Assembly (NCBI GenBank): GCA_905221605.1
Contig: CAJNDS010002202.1
Location: 1,216,879-1,280,878 of the forward strand
DNA from: Symbiodinium natans
Lineage: Eukaryota > Sar > Dinophyceae > Suessiales > Symbiodiniaceae
Reading direction: 5' to 3'
DNA: 64,000 bases
The notes under the pieces are model-generated. The model was not told the DNA's origin, made no database searches, and saw nothing but the letters and a program-made list of their open reading frames with translations. Below, in pieces: positions 50,770 through 60,529 of this stretch. Every line of letters begins with the position of its first letter. Positions within the stretch are counted from its first letter, which is position 1. The translations under genes were made by a program, and so were the position numbers.

Positions 50770-53700
50770 GCAGGAGTCGACGTGCGCTCGCGCAGCGAGC
50801 AGCAGTTGGGCCACCTCCACCAAGCCATCTTTGGCCGCGACCTTGCGGGTTTAGGGTTTAGGGTTTAGGGTTTAGGGTTTAGGGTTTAGGGTTTAGGGTT
50901 TAGGGTTTAGGGTTTAGGGTTTAGGGTTATAGGGTTATAGGGTTTAGGGTTTAGGGTTATAGGGTGTAGGGTTATAGGGTTCAGGGTTCAGGGTTTAGGG
51001 TTGAGGGTATAGGGTTTAGGGTTCTAGGGTTATAGGGTTTAGGGTTTAGGGTTATAGGGTTTAGGGTTTAGGGTTTAGGGTTGTGGGGTTTAGGGTTTAG
51101 GGTTTGGGGTTTGGGGTTTGGGGGTTTGGGGGTTTTGGGGGGGTTGGGGGGTTTGGGTTTGGGGGTTGGGGGTTTGGGGGTTTGGGGGTTTGGGGTTGGG
51201 GGTTTGGGGTTTGGGGTTGGGGGTTTGGGGGTTTGGGGGTTTGGGGGTTTGGGGGTTTGGGGGTTTGGGGGTTTGGGGGTTTGGGGGTTTGGGGGTTTGG
51301 GGGTTTGGGGCTTTTGGGGTATGGGCTGCCTTAAACCCTAGACTCTGCACCCGGCAAGCGACAAGGAGTTGATAAAATCCCTAAACCCTAAACCCTAAAC
51401 CCTAAACCCTAAACCCCTAAACCCCTAAACCCCTAAACCCTAAACCCTACAAGAGCCCAAGAGATGAAACATAAACCCTAAGCCCTAACCCTAACAAGAA
51501 CAGAGAAGACAAAGAGGCGCAGCAACAACCCTTTGGGGGGGGAAGATGACTCGCTGGCCTAAACCCTAAGCGCCAGACCCTAAACCCTAGCCCTAAACCC
51601 TAAACCCTAAACACTAAACCCTAAACCCTAAACCCTAAACCCTAAACCCTAAACCCTAAACCCCAGTCCCTAAAATGTCGGGCCACATGCAGCGACGAGG
51701 GGGTCCTCCGCGCGCGCTCCGCATCCTTTGGCTTTGGGGTCGTTAAGGGGGTCTCAGGGTTTAGGGTTTAGGGTTTGGGGTTTAGGGTTTGGGGTTTAGG
51801 GTTTAGGGTTTAGGGTTTAGGGTTTAGGGTTTAGGGTTTGGGGTTTAGGGTTTTAGGGACCCTAAACCCGGAACCCGAAACCCTAAGGGTTTTGGGGGGT
51901 TTAGGGTTGAGTGTTTAGGGTTTCAGGGGTTTGGGGATTTAGGGGTTTGGGGGTTGGGGGCTTAGAGCTCAGGGTTTAAGGCGGTAAGGAGCCGCACCCC
52001 TAAGGCAGGTTTCGGGTTTATACGGCTTCTCGTTTCTGGTTTAAGGTTGGGGTTTGGGGTTTGGGGTTTGGGGTTTGGGGTTTGGGGTTTAGGGTTCAGG
52101 GTTTGGGGCCTAGATAGCCTTCATTTTGGAGCGCTCTAGGCCGTCGGTACGGTACTTTGGCCAGAAAGTCCTCCTAAACCCCAAACCCCAAACCCTAAAC
52201 TTGAAACCCTTAAATCCTTGCGGTTGAGGGTTCAGGGTTTAGGGTGTAGCTTGGAGAGTTTAGGGCTTAGGATTTAGGGTCTAAGGCTCATGGCAGGCAT
52301 ATGGCCTTCAACCCGAAACCCAAAACCCTAAACCCTAAACCCTAAATCCAGGTCAGGCCCGAAAGCCCCCGCCCCCGTCCAGGTCGGCGCGTGCGTCCAG
52401 AAGCAATCGCACCACAGCCACCTGCCCTGACCTGAGGTTGAGGGTTTGGAGTTTAGGTTTTTCGGGGTTTTTGGGGTTGTTGGGGCTGTTGGGGCTGTTG
52501 GGGTTGTTGGGGTTGTTGGGGTTGTTGGGGTTGTTGGGGTTGTTGGGGTTGTTGAGGTTGTCGGGGTTGTTGGGGTTGTTGGGGTTGTTGGGGTTGTTGG
52601 GGTTGTTGGGGTTGTTGGGTTTTTTGGGATTTTGGGGGTTGTTGGGGTTGTTGAGGTTGTTGGGGTTGTGGGAGTTGTTGGGGTTGTTGGGCTTGTTGGG
52701 GTTGTTGGGGTTGTTGGGGTTGTTGAGGTTGTTGGGGTTGTTAGGGTTTAGGTTTAGGGTTAGGGTTTAAGGTTTAGAGTTTAGAGCCTAGAGGTTTCAC
52801 AGCCACTAGTCAGAAGCATTTGGCGTTTAACTACAGTTTAGGTCTTGGGCTGTCGGTTGAGGACATCAAGGCCCTAAATCCCTGAACCCAAAAACCCTAT
52901 TCCTGACCCCCCTTCACCCCCTCTCCAACCCCCCAATTCCTAAACCCTAAACCCTGGACCCTAAACCCTATAACCCTAAACCCTAAACCCTAAACCCTAA
53001 ACCCTAAACCCTAAACCTCACCCCCTAAAGGCCACCACGCCACATCACGGCCCGGTTGAGCGGGGTGAGTTCATGCCTGCCGCCAACTAAGTCCACTTTG
53101 GCCTGCCGGGGCTAGGGTTTAGGGTTTAGGGCTTAGGGTTTAGGGCTTAGGGTTTAGGGTTTAGGGTTTAGGGTTTAGGGTTATAGGGTTTAGGGTTTAG
53201 GGTTTAGGGTCTAGGCTTTAGGGTTTAGGGTCTAGGGCAGAGGCTATCCTGTGAGGTGCTGAAGGAAGAATCTCCGAGTGCCGAAGTACTGCGGTGAGAG
53301 TTGATACACGTAGATTCTGCAGAAGCTAAACCCTAAACCCTGCACCCTGCACCCTAAACCCTAACCCCTAAACCCTAAACCCTAAACCCTAAACCCTAAA
53401 CCCTAAACCCTGCCCCCGAAGCCTAAGCAGGCGGACCTTGCAGGGGTTCAGACATCACCATGTGGGATACCAAGGCTCTACGTTTCGGGCCCAGCGCCTT
53501 TTGGAATTGCTTTGGCTATTTTGGCTAAGGGAACTTAAACCTAAACACCGAAAAATACAAAATCCCTAAAAGCCCAGACCCCAAAACGCCTGACAAAAAG
53601 TCTCTACACACCCTAAACCCCATAAACACCCCAACAATCCAAAAGCCCTAACAACCCTCAACAGACACAAGCTTCGGGTTTAGGGTTTAAGGTGGTTCGG

Positions 53701-56700
53701 CGTCCAAGGGTTGATAGGCTTTGGGGATTGTGCAGGCCTAATACCTAAACCCTATTTATTACGGATGAAAAAACGTGTTTAGGGGCCGGGGCGCGCTCCC
53801 GGTTCATTGACTCGGAAAAAAAACAGCTTCGCCTAAACTCAAACTCTTGGAGGATCAAGCCTTGGGCAACGAGCCCCACACCCTCCACAAATCCCCCGAC
53901 GGCTTCACTTTTCGGCCGGGGGAGTGGGTTTACATCGCAACTTACACGGCTTCGTGCTTCTGATGTTGGAGAAAGATGATCGCTGATGTGAGGGTTCAAG
54001 GTTTGGGGTGTAGAGGCATAAAGGGTTTTTTCAAACCTTAAACCCTAAACCCTACAAACCATAAACCCTAAACCCAACAAACCGTAAACCCTAAACCCAA
54101 TCCCCACTTATAAAGCCCATGAGTCAACAGGCCACACCTTCGCCTCAAGAAGCAGGGCGACCGCGGCTTCTCTGCCAGACTCCGCGGCCACGTGCCTTCG
54201 AGGGGCTTTTGGGGTTTAAGGGTTTAGGGTTTGGGGTTTAGGGTTTAGGGTTTAGGGGTTCGGGGTTTAGGGTTCGGGGTTTAGGGTTTAGGGTTCGGGG
54301 TTTAGGGTTTAGGGTTTAGGGTTCAGGGTTAAGGGTTTAAGGTTTTGATATTAGAGGGTTGGACGGCATTTGGGGCTTGAACACCGGAAATCTTATGGGT
54401 GCTTAGGTTTAGGGTTTAGGGGGTCTAGGTTGTTTAGTCACAGCCCTAAACCCAACCTGAACTCTACGCCTTATAAAGCCCTAGACCTGAAACTGCTTTG
54501 AGGGCTGAAAGGAGTTCAGTTTAAGGCCAAGGTCTGGGCGCCTATGGAGTTGCAGCTATTGGGGGTTTAGGGTTTAGGGTTAGGGTTTAGGGTTTAGGGT
54601 TTAGGGTTTAGGGTTTAGGGTTTAGGGCTTAGGGCTTAGGGCTTAGGGTTTAGGGTTTAGGGTTCAGGGTTTAGGGTTAGGGTTTAGGGTTTAGGGCACA
54701 TGAGGCGCCGCCACCCACCCCACCCCAAAAAAAAATGAAAAACCCACAAATGGAAATAACAAGAAGAATGAAGCAATGATATTGCATGAAAAATGCAGCA
54801 GCAAAGTACAAATTTCCAAGTTACAAAAAGACAAGTAAATCAGAACATCATAAAAAAAAAGCAATGAGAAGAATATCGTGGTAACAAGAAGAAATCGCCC
54901 CCAAACCCTAAACCCTAAACGCTAAACCCTAAACCCTAAACCCTAAACCCTAAACCCTAAACCCTAAGCCCAAGGCGCAGGGCCGAGAGGTTCCTTTGGT
55001 CCACTTGGTCGGGGTCTTGGGGCCGCTGGAGGCACTCCTGGAGAAGGGTTTGGGGGGGTTTAGGGTTTAGGGTTTAGGGTTTAGGGTTTAGGGTTTAGGG
55101 TTTAGGGTTTAGGGTTTAGGGTTTAGGGTTTAGGGGTTTAGGGGTTTTAGGTTTAGGCTTAGGGGTTTAGGGGTTTAGGGGCTTAGGGGTTTAGGGGTTT
55201 AGGGTTTAGGGGTTGAGGGGCTTAGGGTTTAGGGTTTAGGGTTTAGGGTTTAGGGGTTTAGGGGTTTAGGGGTTTAGGGGTTTAGGGGCTTAGGGGCTTA
55301 GGGGATTAGGGGCTTAGGGGTTTAGGGGTTTAGGGTTTAGGGGTTTAGGGTTGGCTTTAGGGGTTTAGGGTTTAGGGGTTTAGGGTTTGGGTTTAGGGGT
55401 TTTAGGGTTTAGGGGTTTATGGGGTTTAGGGGGTTTAGGGGGTTTCGGGGTTTAGGGGTTTAGGGGTCCAGGGGTCTCGGGGTTTCAGGGGTTGAGTGTC
55501 CAGCTGTACTCAGAAGCCTGGAGCCTTTTCGAAACCCTAAGCCCCGTCAGCACAAAATCCTGAACTCCACACCCCTAAGCCCCTAAACCCCTGAACCCTT
55601 AAACCCTTAAACCCTGAAACACTTAACCCCTACCTAAACCTAAACCCTAACCTTTAAACCCCCAAATCCTAAACCGCTACATCTTCCAAACCCCTTACGC
55701 GAAGCCCTTATTCCTCAAGGGATAGTCGGAGCATCCAAGCTGCGGGATGTCCCCCCTGGGCCCTCAACCCTGAACTCTACAGCTAGTTGGCAACATTTCT
55801 GCGCCCTGAACCCTAAACCCCAAAGCCTAAACCCTCAACCCCAAACCGAAACCCCAAACCCAATAAACCCCAAACCCTAAAAACCCCTAAACCCCAAACC
55901 CCAAACCCTAAACCGCAAGCCCCAAACCCCGAACCCCGAACCCCAAACCCTAAACCTTACCCCTAAACCCCAAACCCGAAACCCTAAACCCTAAACCCGA
56001 AACCCTAAACCCTAAACCGAGTTGACAACATTTCTGTGCAGTCCTCCACCTCCGCCACGGAGCCCACGGATGCCGCTGTCACGAGCCGTTCTGCATCGCC
56101 CTCCCCCGGCTTCGTGTTACGGGCTACCCCACGAGGGTTTAGGGTTTAGGGTTTAGGGTTTAGGGTTTAGGGCTTAGGGCTTAGGGTTTAGGGTTTAGGG
56201 TTTAGGGTTTAGGGTTTAGGGTTTAGGGCTGAATTAGGGTAGGGTTTAGGGTTTAGGGTTTAGGGTTTAGGGTTTAGGGCTCAAGGCTTCTCCACCCTTA
56301 TCAGACCGGGGCCCACTTTCTTTCCCTTAGGGAAGCACCGGGAAAGCCCTACACCCTCAACCCCCCCCGAAACCCAAGCCCGAGCCTCGGTGGGCTCACA
56401 GAAGGGCAGCAGCACCAGCTGGAGATCCCCAGGGGCTTCCTGAAAGCGCCGAAGGCGTAGGATGTGGAGTAGGGGGTTATAGGGTTTAGGGTTTAGGGTT
56501 CAGGGTTAAGGGTTTAGGGTTTAGGGTTTAGGGTTTAGGGTGTAGGGTTTAGGGTTTAGGGTTTGGGGGTTTGGGGGTTCGGGGGCTTGGGGTCAGGTCT
56601 TAGGGGTTTTGGTTTTGGGGCGTGCCAGACGGAGGCGCGCTGTGTGAGCGCGCACTACTCTGCTGACCCACCCGCCCCACTGGCAAATCTCATGCAGCTT

Positions 56701-59065
56701 CTATCCTGTGCAACGAGCACTTGGGGGCATTCATTGGGTCACTTGGGACGCTTGCCCTAAACCCTAAACCCTAAACCCTAAACCCTAAACCCTAAACCCT
56801 AAACCCTAACCCTAAATCCTTGGATCACTCCTAGGGCGTGCCACAGGGGCCGTCACTTGGGACGTTGGGGGTAACGTGGGGTGTGTCGCATGGGCCACGA
56901 ACCCCAGACCCCAAACTCCCGAAGCTCCCCAAACTTCCCAACCATAGACCCTAAACCCTAAACCCTAAACCCTAAACCCAAAACTCTAAACCCCCTAAAC
57001 CCTGAACTCCCTGAAAAACCATCAACTCCCCAAGCCCTGGGAGACCGATACCCTAAAATTCCCAGCGTCCACGACATCGCTGCTCCCGAGGATGGAACCA
57101 CACGGTGTCAGGAGCCTGGGGCAGGTCTTTGAGAAGGGTTTGGGGTTTAGGGTTTAGGGTTTAGGGTTTAGGGTTTAGGGTTTAGGGTTTAGGGTTTAGG
57201 GTTTAGGGGTGTAGGGGTTCAGGGTTTTAGGGCAGGGTTTTGGGTCTGGGGTTTAAGTTTAGGGTGCAAGTCGGGTAGAATTCAGGCTTTAGGTGCTTGG
57301 GACAGGAAACCTGTAGGCTTCAGAGTTTTTGAAGATTCGGGCCACCGCCTGCCTGAAAAAACCCTATGCCGGGGGCTACTTGGGACGCTGCCTCTGCTGG
57401 AAGCGCGTCCTGCCGCAGCGCTCCTGCGAACTCACTCGCTTTTCTGGGGCCCCAGGCTGTCTTCCCAAACCCTAAGCCCTAAACCCTAAACCCTAAAGCC
57501 TAAACCGCAGACACTTGGAGCTCCCAGCCCCCGGACCTTTCTGATCACAAAGGCTGTGGCTTACGTGGCAACATGCAGTGTTCAGGGTTTAGGTCTTAAG
57601 GCGTTAGGTTATTTATTCAATGCGACCCACCCTTTTTGGTCCTTCGAGCCTTCTTTGATTTGGGCCTTCAGTTTGCATAGGAGGTGCGCAGCCGCCAGCA
57701 TTGGGCCTCCCGGCCTGCACCCGACACCCCTCACTCCCAACACCCTCGCAACCCTCAACCCCTCAACCCTGACCCCTCAACCCTCAACACTAAGCCCTAA
57801 GCCCTAAGCCCTAAGCCCTAAACCCTAAACCCTAAACCCTAAACCCTAAACCCTAAACCCTAAACCCTCCCTTGGCTTTAGCAGGAGGTTGTTTGGGGTT
57901 TCGGGTTTCCAGGCCCCATTCGTTTCGGGGTTCGGGTGTGGGGGGGCTGTAGGTTTGCTGTAGGTTTGGAGGCTTCAGAGCTGACAGGGCTTATGGGGGT
58001 TTAGGGTTTAGGGTTTAGGGTTTAGAGTTTAAGAGTCATAGGGCTGGAGACTTTGAAGCCCCTAAACCCTAAACCCTAAACCCTAAACCCTAAACCCTAA
58101 ACCCTAAACCCTAAACCCTAAACCCTAAACCCTTAAACCCTAAACCCTAAACCCCTCAAAACCAGCGCCTCGAGGAGCTGCTTCAGGGCCCTGGCCGTGC
58201 AGCCGGCCGATGCGTCGGCCGGCAGCTCCTCCTGCTGATCAGGCTTCTGCCTTAGGGTTCACTACAAGGTCATCCGGGCCTGGTGTTTAGGTCTGAGGCT
58301 TCGTTAGGGTTCAGGGAATGGGCTGAGGGTTAAGGCTTAAGTTTCGAGTAGAGCATCTCCGGTAGCCACGAAGGCACAAAAGAAGGGATCCTAAACCCCA
58401 AGCCCCAAGCCCCAAGCCCTAAGCTAGAGAACCAAGCATGTAAGGGCTTAGTTGGGGACTAGGCGCCTGCCTCCCTGTAGAGGCTTCAACGGCTTTAGGG
58501 TTTAGGGTGTAGGGCTCAGAGTTTCGGATTAAGTTAAGGGTATAGGGTTTAGGATTTAGGTTTAGGGTGTAAAATTTAGTTTTCGGGTTTCGGGGCTTGT
58601 CTAAGGCTCCTGTGCATAAGCGCCTCTGTCTGGGATGTGTCCACAATACGCTGCGCAGCAGGTATGCCGGGCAGCAATGGTGAGTATGCGCAGAGGACTG
58701 TCTCAGAAAAACGCGTAAAGGATGGCCAACAGAACCCACCGAAGGGCAATGTAGGTGAGTCACCCGATTGGGGGGGGGATAGAAGCGTTGAGAGCTCATT
58801 TATGGTTTAGGGCCTGGGGGGGCTGGAGCATTATGGAACCTTACCCGAAACCAAAAACCCCAAACCCTAAACCCTAAACCCTAAGCGCTGGACCATAGAC
58901 CCTAGACCCTGAACCCTAAACCCTAAACCCTGAACCCTCAACCCTAAACCCTAAACCCTAAACCCTAAACCCAACCAATTCCTAGATCCGTTCCTAGATC
59001 CGGGCCTGCGTGAAGCAGGCCACTTCCTCCCCCGAGGCCGCACAGATGCGGAGCATGGGGGCCAT
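50770..59065 (-). CDS. Gene A: ankyrin protein with ubiquitin-like N-terminus, 12 exons
   Basis: Exons in transcript order: 59065-59006, 58231-58169, 57423-57392, 57115-57061, 56427-56386, 56100-56044, 55037-54978, 54194-54144, 53102-53035, 52425-52380, 51725-51687, 50841-about 50775. All joins keep frame. The start is MAPMLRICAASGEEVACFTQ, a pattern I know from dinoflagellate ankyrin proteins. The ubiquitin-like part follows (LPADASAGCTARALKQLLEE, RCGRTRFQQRLL, DLQLVLLPFCEPTE). Next are ERLVTAASVGSVAEVEECLQ and RPQDPDQVDQRNLSAL, then ankyrin repeats (SGREAAVALLLEAKVDLVGG, VAVVRLLLDARADLDAERA, DGLVEVAQLLLAARAHVD). Its role is presumably protein binding. The start is well supported. The stop is not found; repeats may continue below 50.77 kb, but the LINE fragment follows. 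Confidence 0.8.
51100..51310 (+). repeat. TTTGGGGG variant array
   Basis: About 25 units of an 8 bp GTTTGGGG form, nearly pure from 51220. It derives from the adjacent TTTAGGG array by an A-to-G change spread across units. Gly-rich ORFs over it are artefacts. Confidence 0.95.
52481..52745 (+). repeat. GTTGTTGGG minisatellite
   Basis: About 29 units of 9 bp with GAGGTTGTT and GGGCTGTT variants, in a gene A intron. It is the same 9-mer, opposite strand, as 15966-16108. Long Leu/Val/Gly ORFs here are artefacts. Confidence 0.95.
56386..59065 (-). CDS. Gene A exons 1-5: start and ubiquitin-like domain
   Basis: Exon 1 is 20 codons from the ATG at 59065; exon 2 is 21 codons; exons 3 and 4 total 87 bp with a phase-2 junction (CAGAG|G CTC CTG); exon 5 is 14 codons. 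The joined sequence has the usual order for this family: M(L)R-CAASGEEV, ALKQLL, RFQQRLL, LQLVLLPF. Exon 4 to exon 5 uses a shared CTGGG rather than AG|G. The second Met at 59056 is an alternative start and matches the more usual MLR... opening. Confidence 0.75.
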
Positions 59066-59202
59066 GCGCTCCGGCGGGCACGTCCAAACGCTTAGGGTTT
59101 AGGGTTTTGGGTTTAGGTTGTAGGCTTTAGGGTTTAGGGTTTAGGGTTTAGGGTTTAGGGTTTAGGGCTTAGGGTTGAGGGTTTAGGGGTAAGGGCTGCA
59201 AA

Positions 59203-59335
59203 CATGGACCCTTGGTATGGGCCCCTAAAAGGGGACACCATACATACCCCTTATACCCTGTAGGAACTAGCGGGCCCAGACATCAGAACCCTTTGAAGGA
59301 GGTTTGGGGACCGTATCAAGGGCCCGTGAAACTAC
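59203..59335 (-). repeat. Dispersed element, family F4 copy 3 (inverted)
   Basis: The minus strand reads CGGGCCCTTGATACGG, TTCTGATGTCTGGGCCC, ATAAGGGGTATGTATGG, then CCAAGGGTCCATG. Same order as copies at 24086 and 49767. Confidence 0.65.
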
Positions 59336-60311
59336 CTCAGAAGCTGCAAGAAGCTGGGCAACCATAAACCCTAGACCTTGTGGTGTGAGGGACTAGGGTT
59401 TAGGTTTAATGTTTCTAGGGTTTCGGGCAGCAATACACCCCAGACGTGGTGGTTTGAGGATTTCAGGGTGTAGGGTTTAGGGCTTAGGGTTTAGGGTTTA
59501 GGGTTTAGGGTTTAGGGTTTAGGGTTTAGGGTTTAGGGTTTAGGGTTTAGTTTAGGAGATTCATGTTTATAGGGTTTGGGGTTTAGGGCGTTTGTTTTTC
59601 TTGGTTTGGCTGCAAGAGGCGCGCTAATACGCCAGCACTAAGGGTTGAGAGTTGCTACAACCCCGAAACCCTTAAGCTCCCTAAACCCTAAACCCTAAAC
59701 CCTTAACCCTTAACCCTTAACCCTAAACCCTTAACCCTAAACCCTAAACCCTAAACCCTTAGACCTGAACCTGAACTCCACTTCGTACCTCGTACCTCTG
59801 CTTTGCCGAACCGGTGGTGTATACATTTATCTGTGTATATTTCCTTCTACTTGTTACGTACCGGAACGGATTCATGATTCAGATGCCCTCCCACCCACCC
59901 CCCCCCCCCCCCCCCCCCCACAAAGCCCCCTAAACCCCAAACCCCCGACACCCCAGACCCTGAAACCGGAACCTCTTCAACCCTAAACCCTAAGCCCTAA
60001 AGCCTAAACCCTAAACCCTAAACCCTAAACCCTAAACCCTAAACCCTAAACCCTAAACCCTAACCCCAAACCCTAAACCGGTGTCGGCCCCCGTGCAACT
60101 CCAGGTCAGAGGTGTTTGGGCGGTTTAGGGTTCAGGCGTTAGACGCCCCCAGCACAGGGCTACCTTTTCTGGGGAGGGATTCCAAGATAAAGCATGACAG
60201 TTTTTTGGGGGTCTGCACGAACCCTAAAAACCCTAAACCCTTAAAACCCTAAAAACCCTAAAACCCCCAAACCCTAAAACCCTGAACCCTCAAAACCCTA
60301 AAACCCTAATT

Positions 60312-60515
60312 AAACCCTTAAAGCAAAAAGAAAACCAAAGAACAACAAGCCCTTAAACCCTTAAAGCGAAAAGGAAACCAAAGAAGAACAAGATCCTAAA
60401 CAAAAGCTAACCAAGGAAAGACAGGCCCCTAAACCCTTAAGCCAAAAAGAAAACCAAAGGAAAAACAGGCCCCTAAACCCTTAAAGCAAAAAGAACACCA
60501 AAGAAAAAACAGGCC
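60312..60515 (+). repeat. Tandem repeat, about 52-60 bp unit
   Basis: Four imperfect units of AAACCCTTAAAGCAAAAAGA followed by AAACCAAAGAAnAACA and AGGCCCCT. A-rich and telomere-free, it lies just upstream of gene A. Confidence 0.85.
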
Positions 60516-60529
60516 ACCCAAAAAACCCT

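Larger units (their letters stand above)
50636..58150. repeat. Telomeric arrays in gene A introns
   Basis: In most introns the plus strand shows TTTAGGG next to the lower exon and CCCTAAA next to the upper exon, e.g. 50845-50925 then 51380-51660, 51752-51855, 52945-53020, 53110-53230, 53325-53410, 54220-54310, 54575-54695, 54905-54965, 55050-55140, 55975-56015, 56140-56280, 56470-56560, 56757-56815, 57140-57210, 58055-58150. Variants: TTTGGGGG at 51100-51310 and TTTAGGGG at 55130-55500. An A-rich insert (54727-54897) and unique sequence at 53450-54000 hold no recognised exon. Confidence 0.9.
59100..60525. repeat. Interval upstream of gene A start: arrays and short elements
   Basis: TTTAGGG arrays are at 59122-59165 and 59475-59545; CCCTAAA at 59680-59760 and 60000-60060; poly-C at 59898-59919. 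An inverted F4 copy occupies 59203-59335. A 50-60 bp tandem repeat rich in AAACCCTTAAAGCAAAAAGA covers 60312-60515 with four units. Any promoter for gene A would lie here, but no motif can be named; dinoflagellate promoters generally lack a TATA box. Confidence 0.8.

Noticed and set aside
51081-51372. Gly/Leu/Trp-rich ORFs
   Set aside because: Translation of the TTTGGGGG array in several frames at once.
52438-52770. Leu/Gly or Val/Gly repeat protein
   Set aside because: Translation of the GTTGTTGGG minisatellite, with open frames in parallel.
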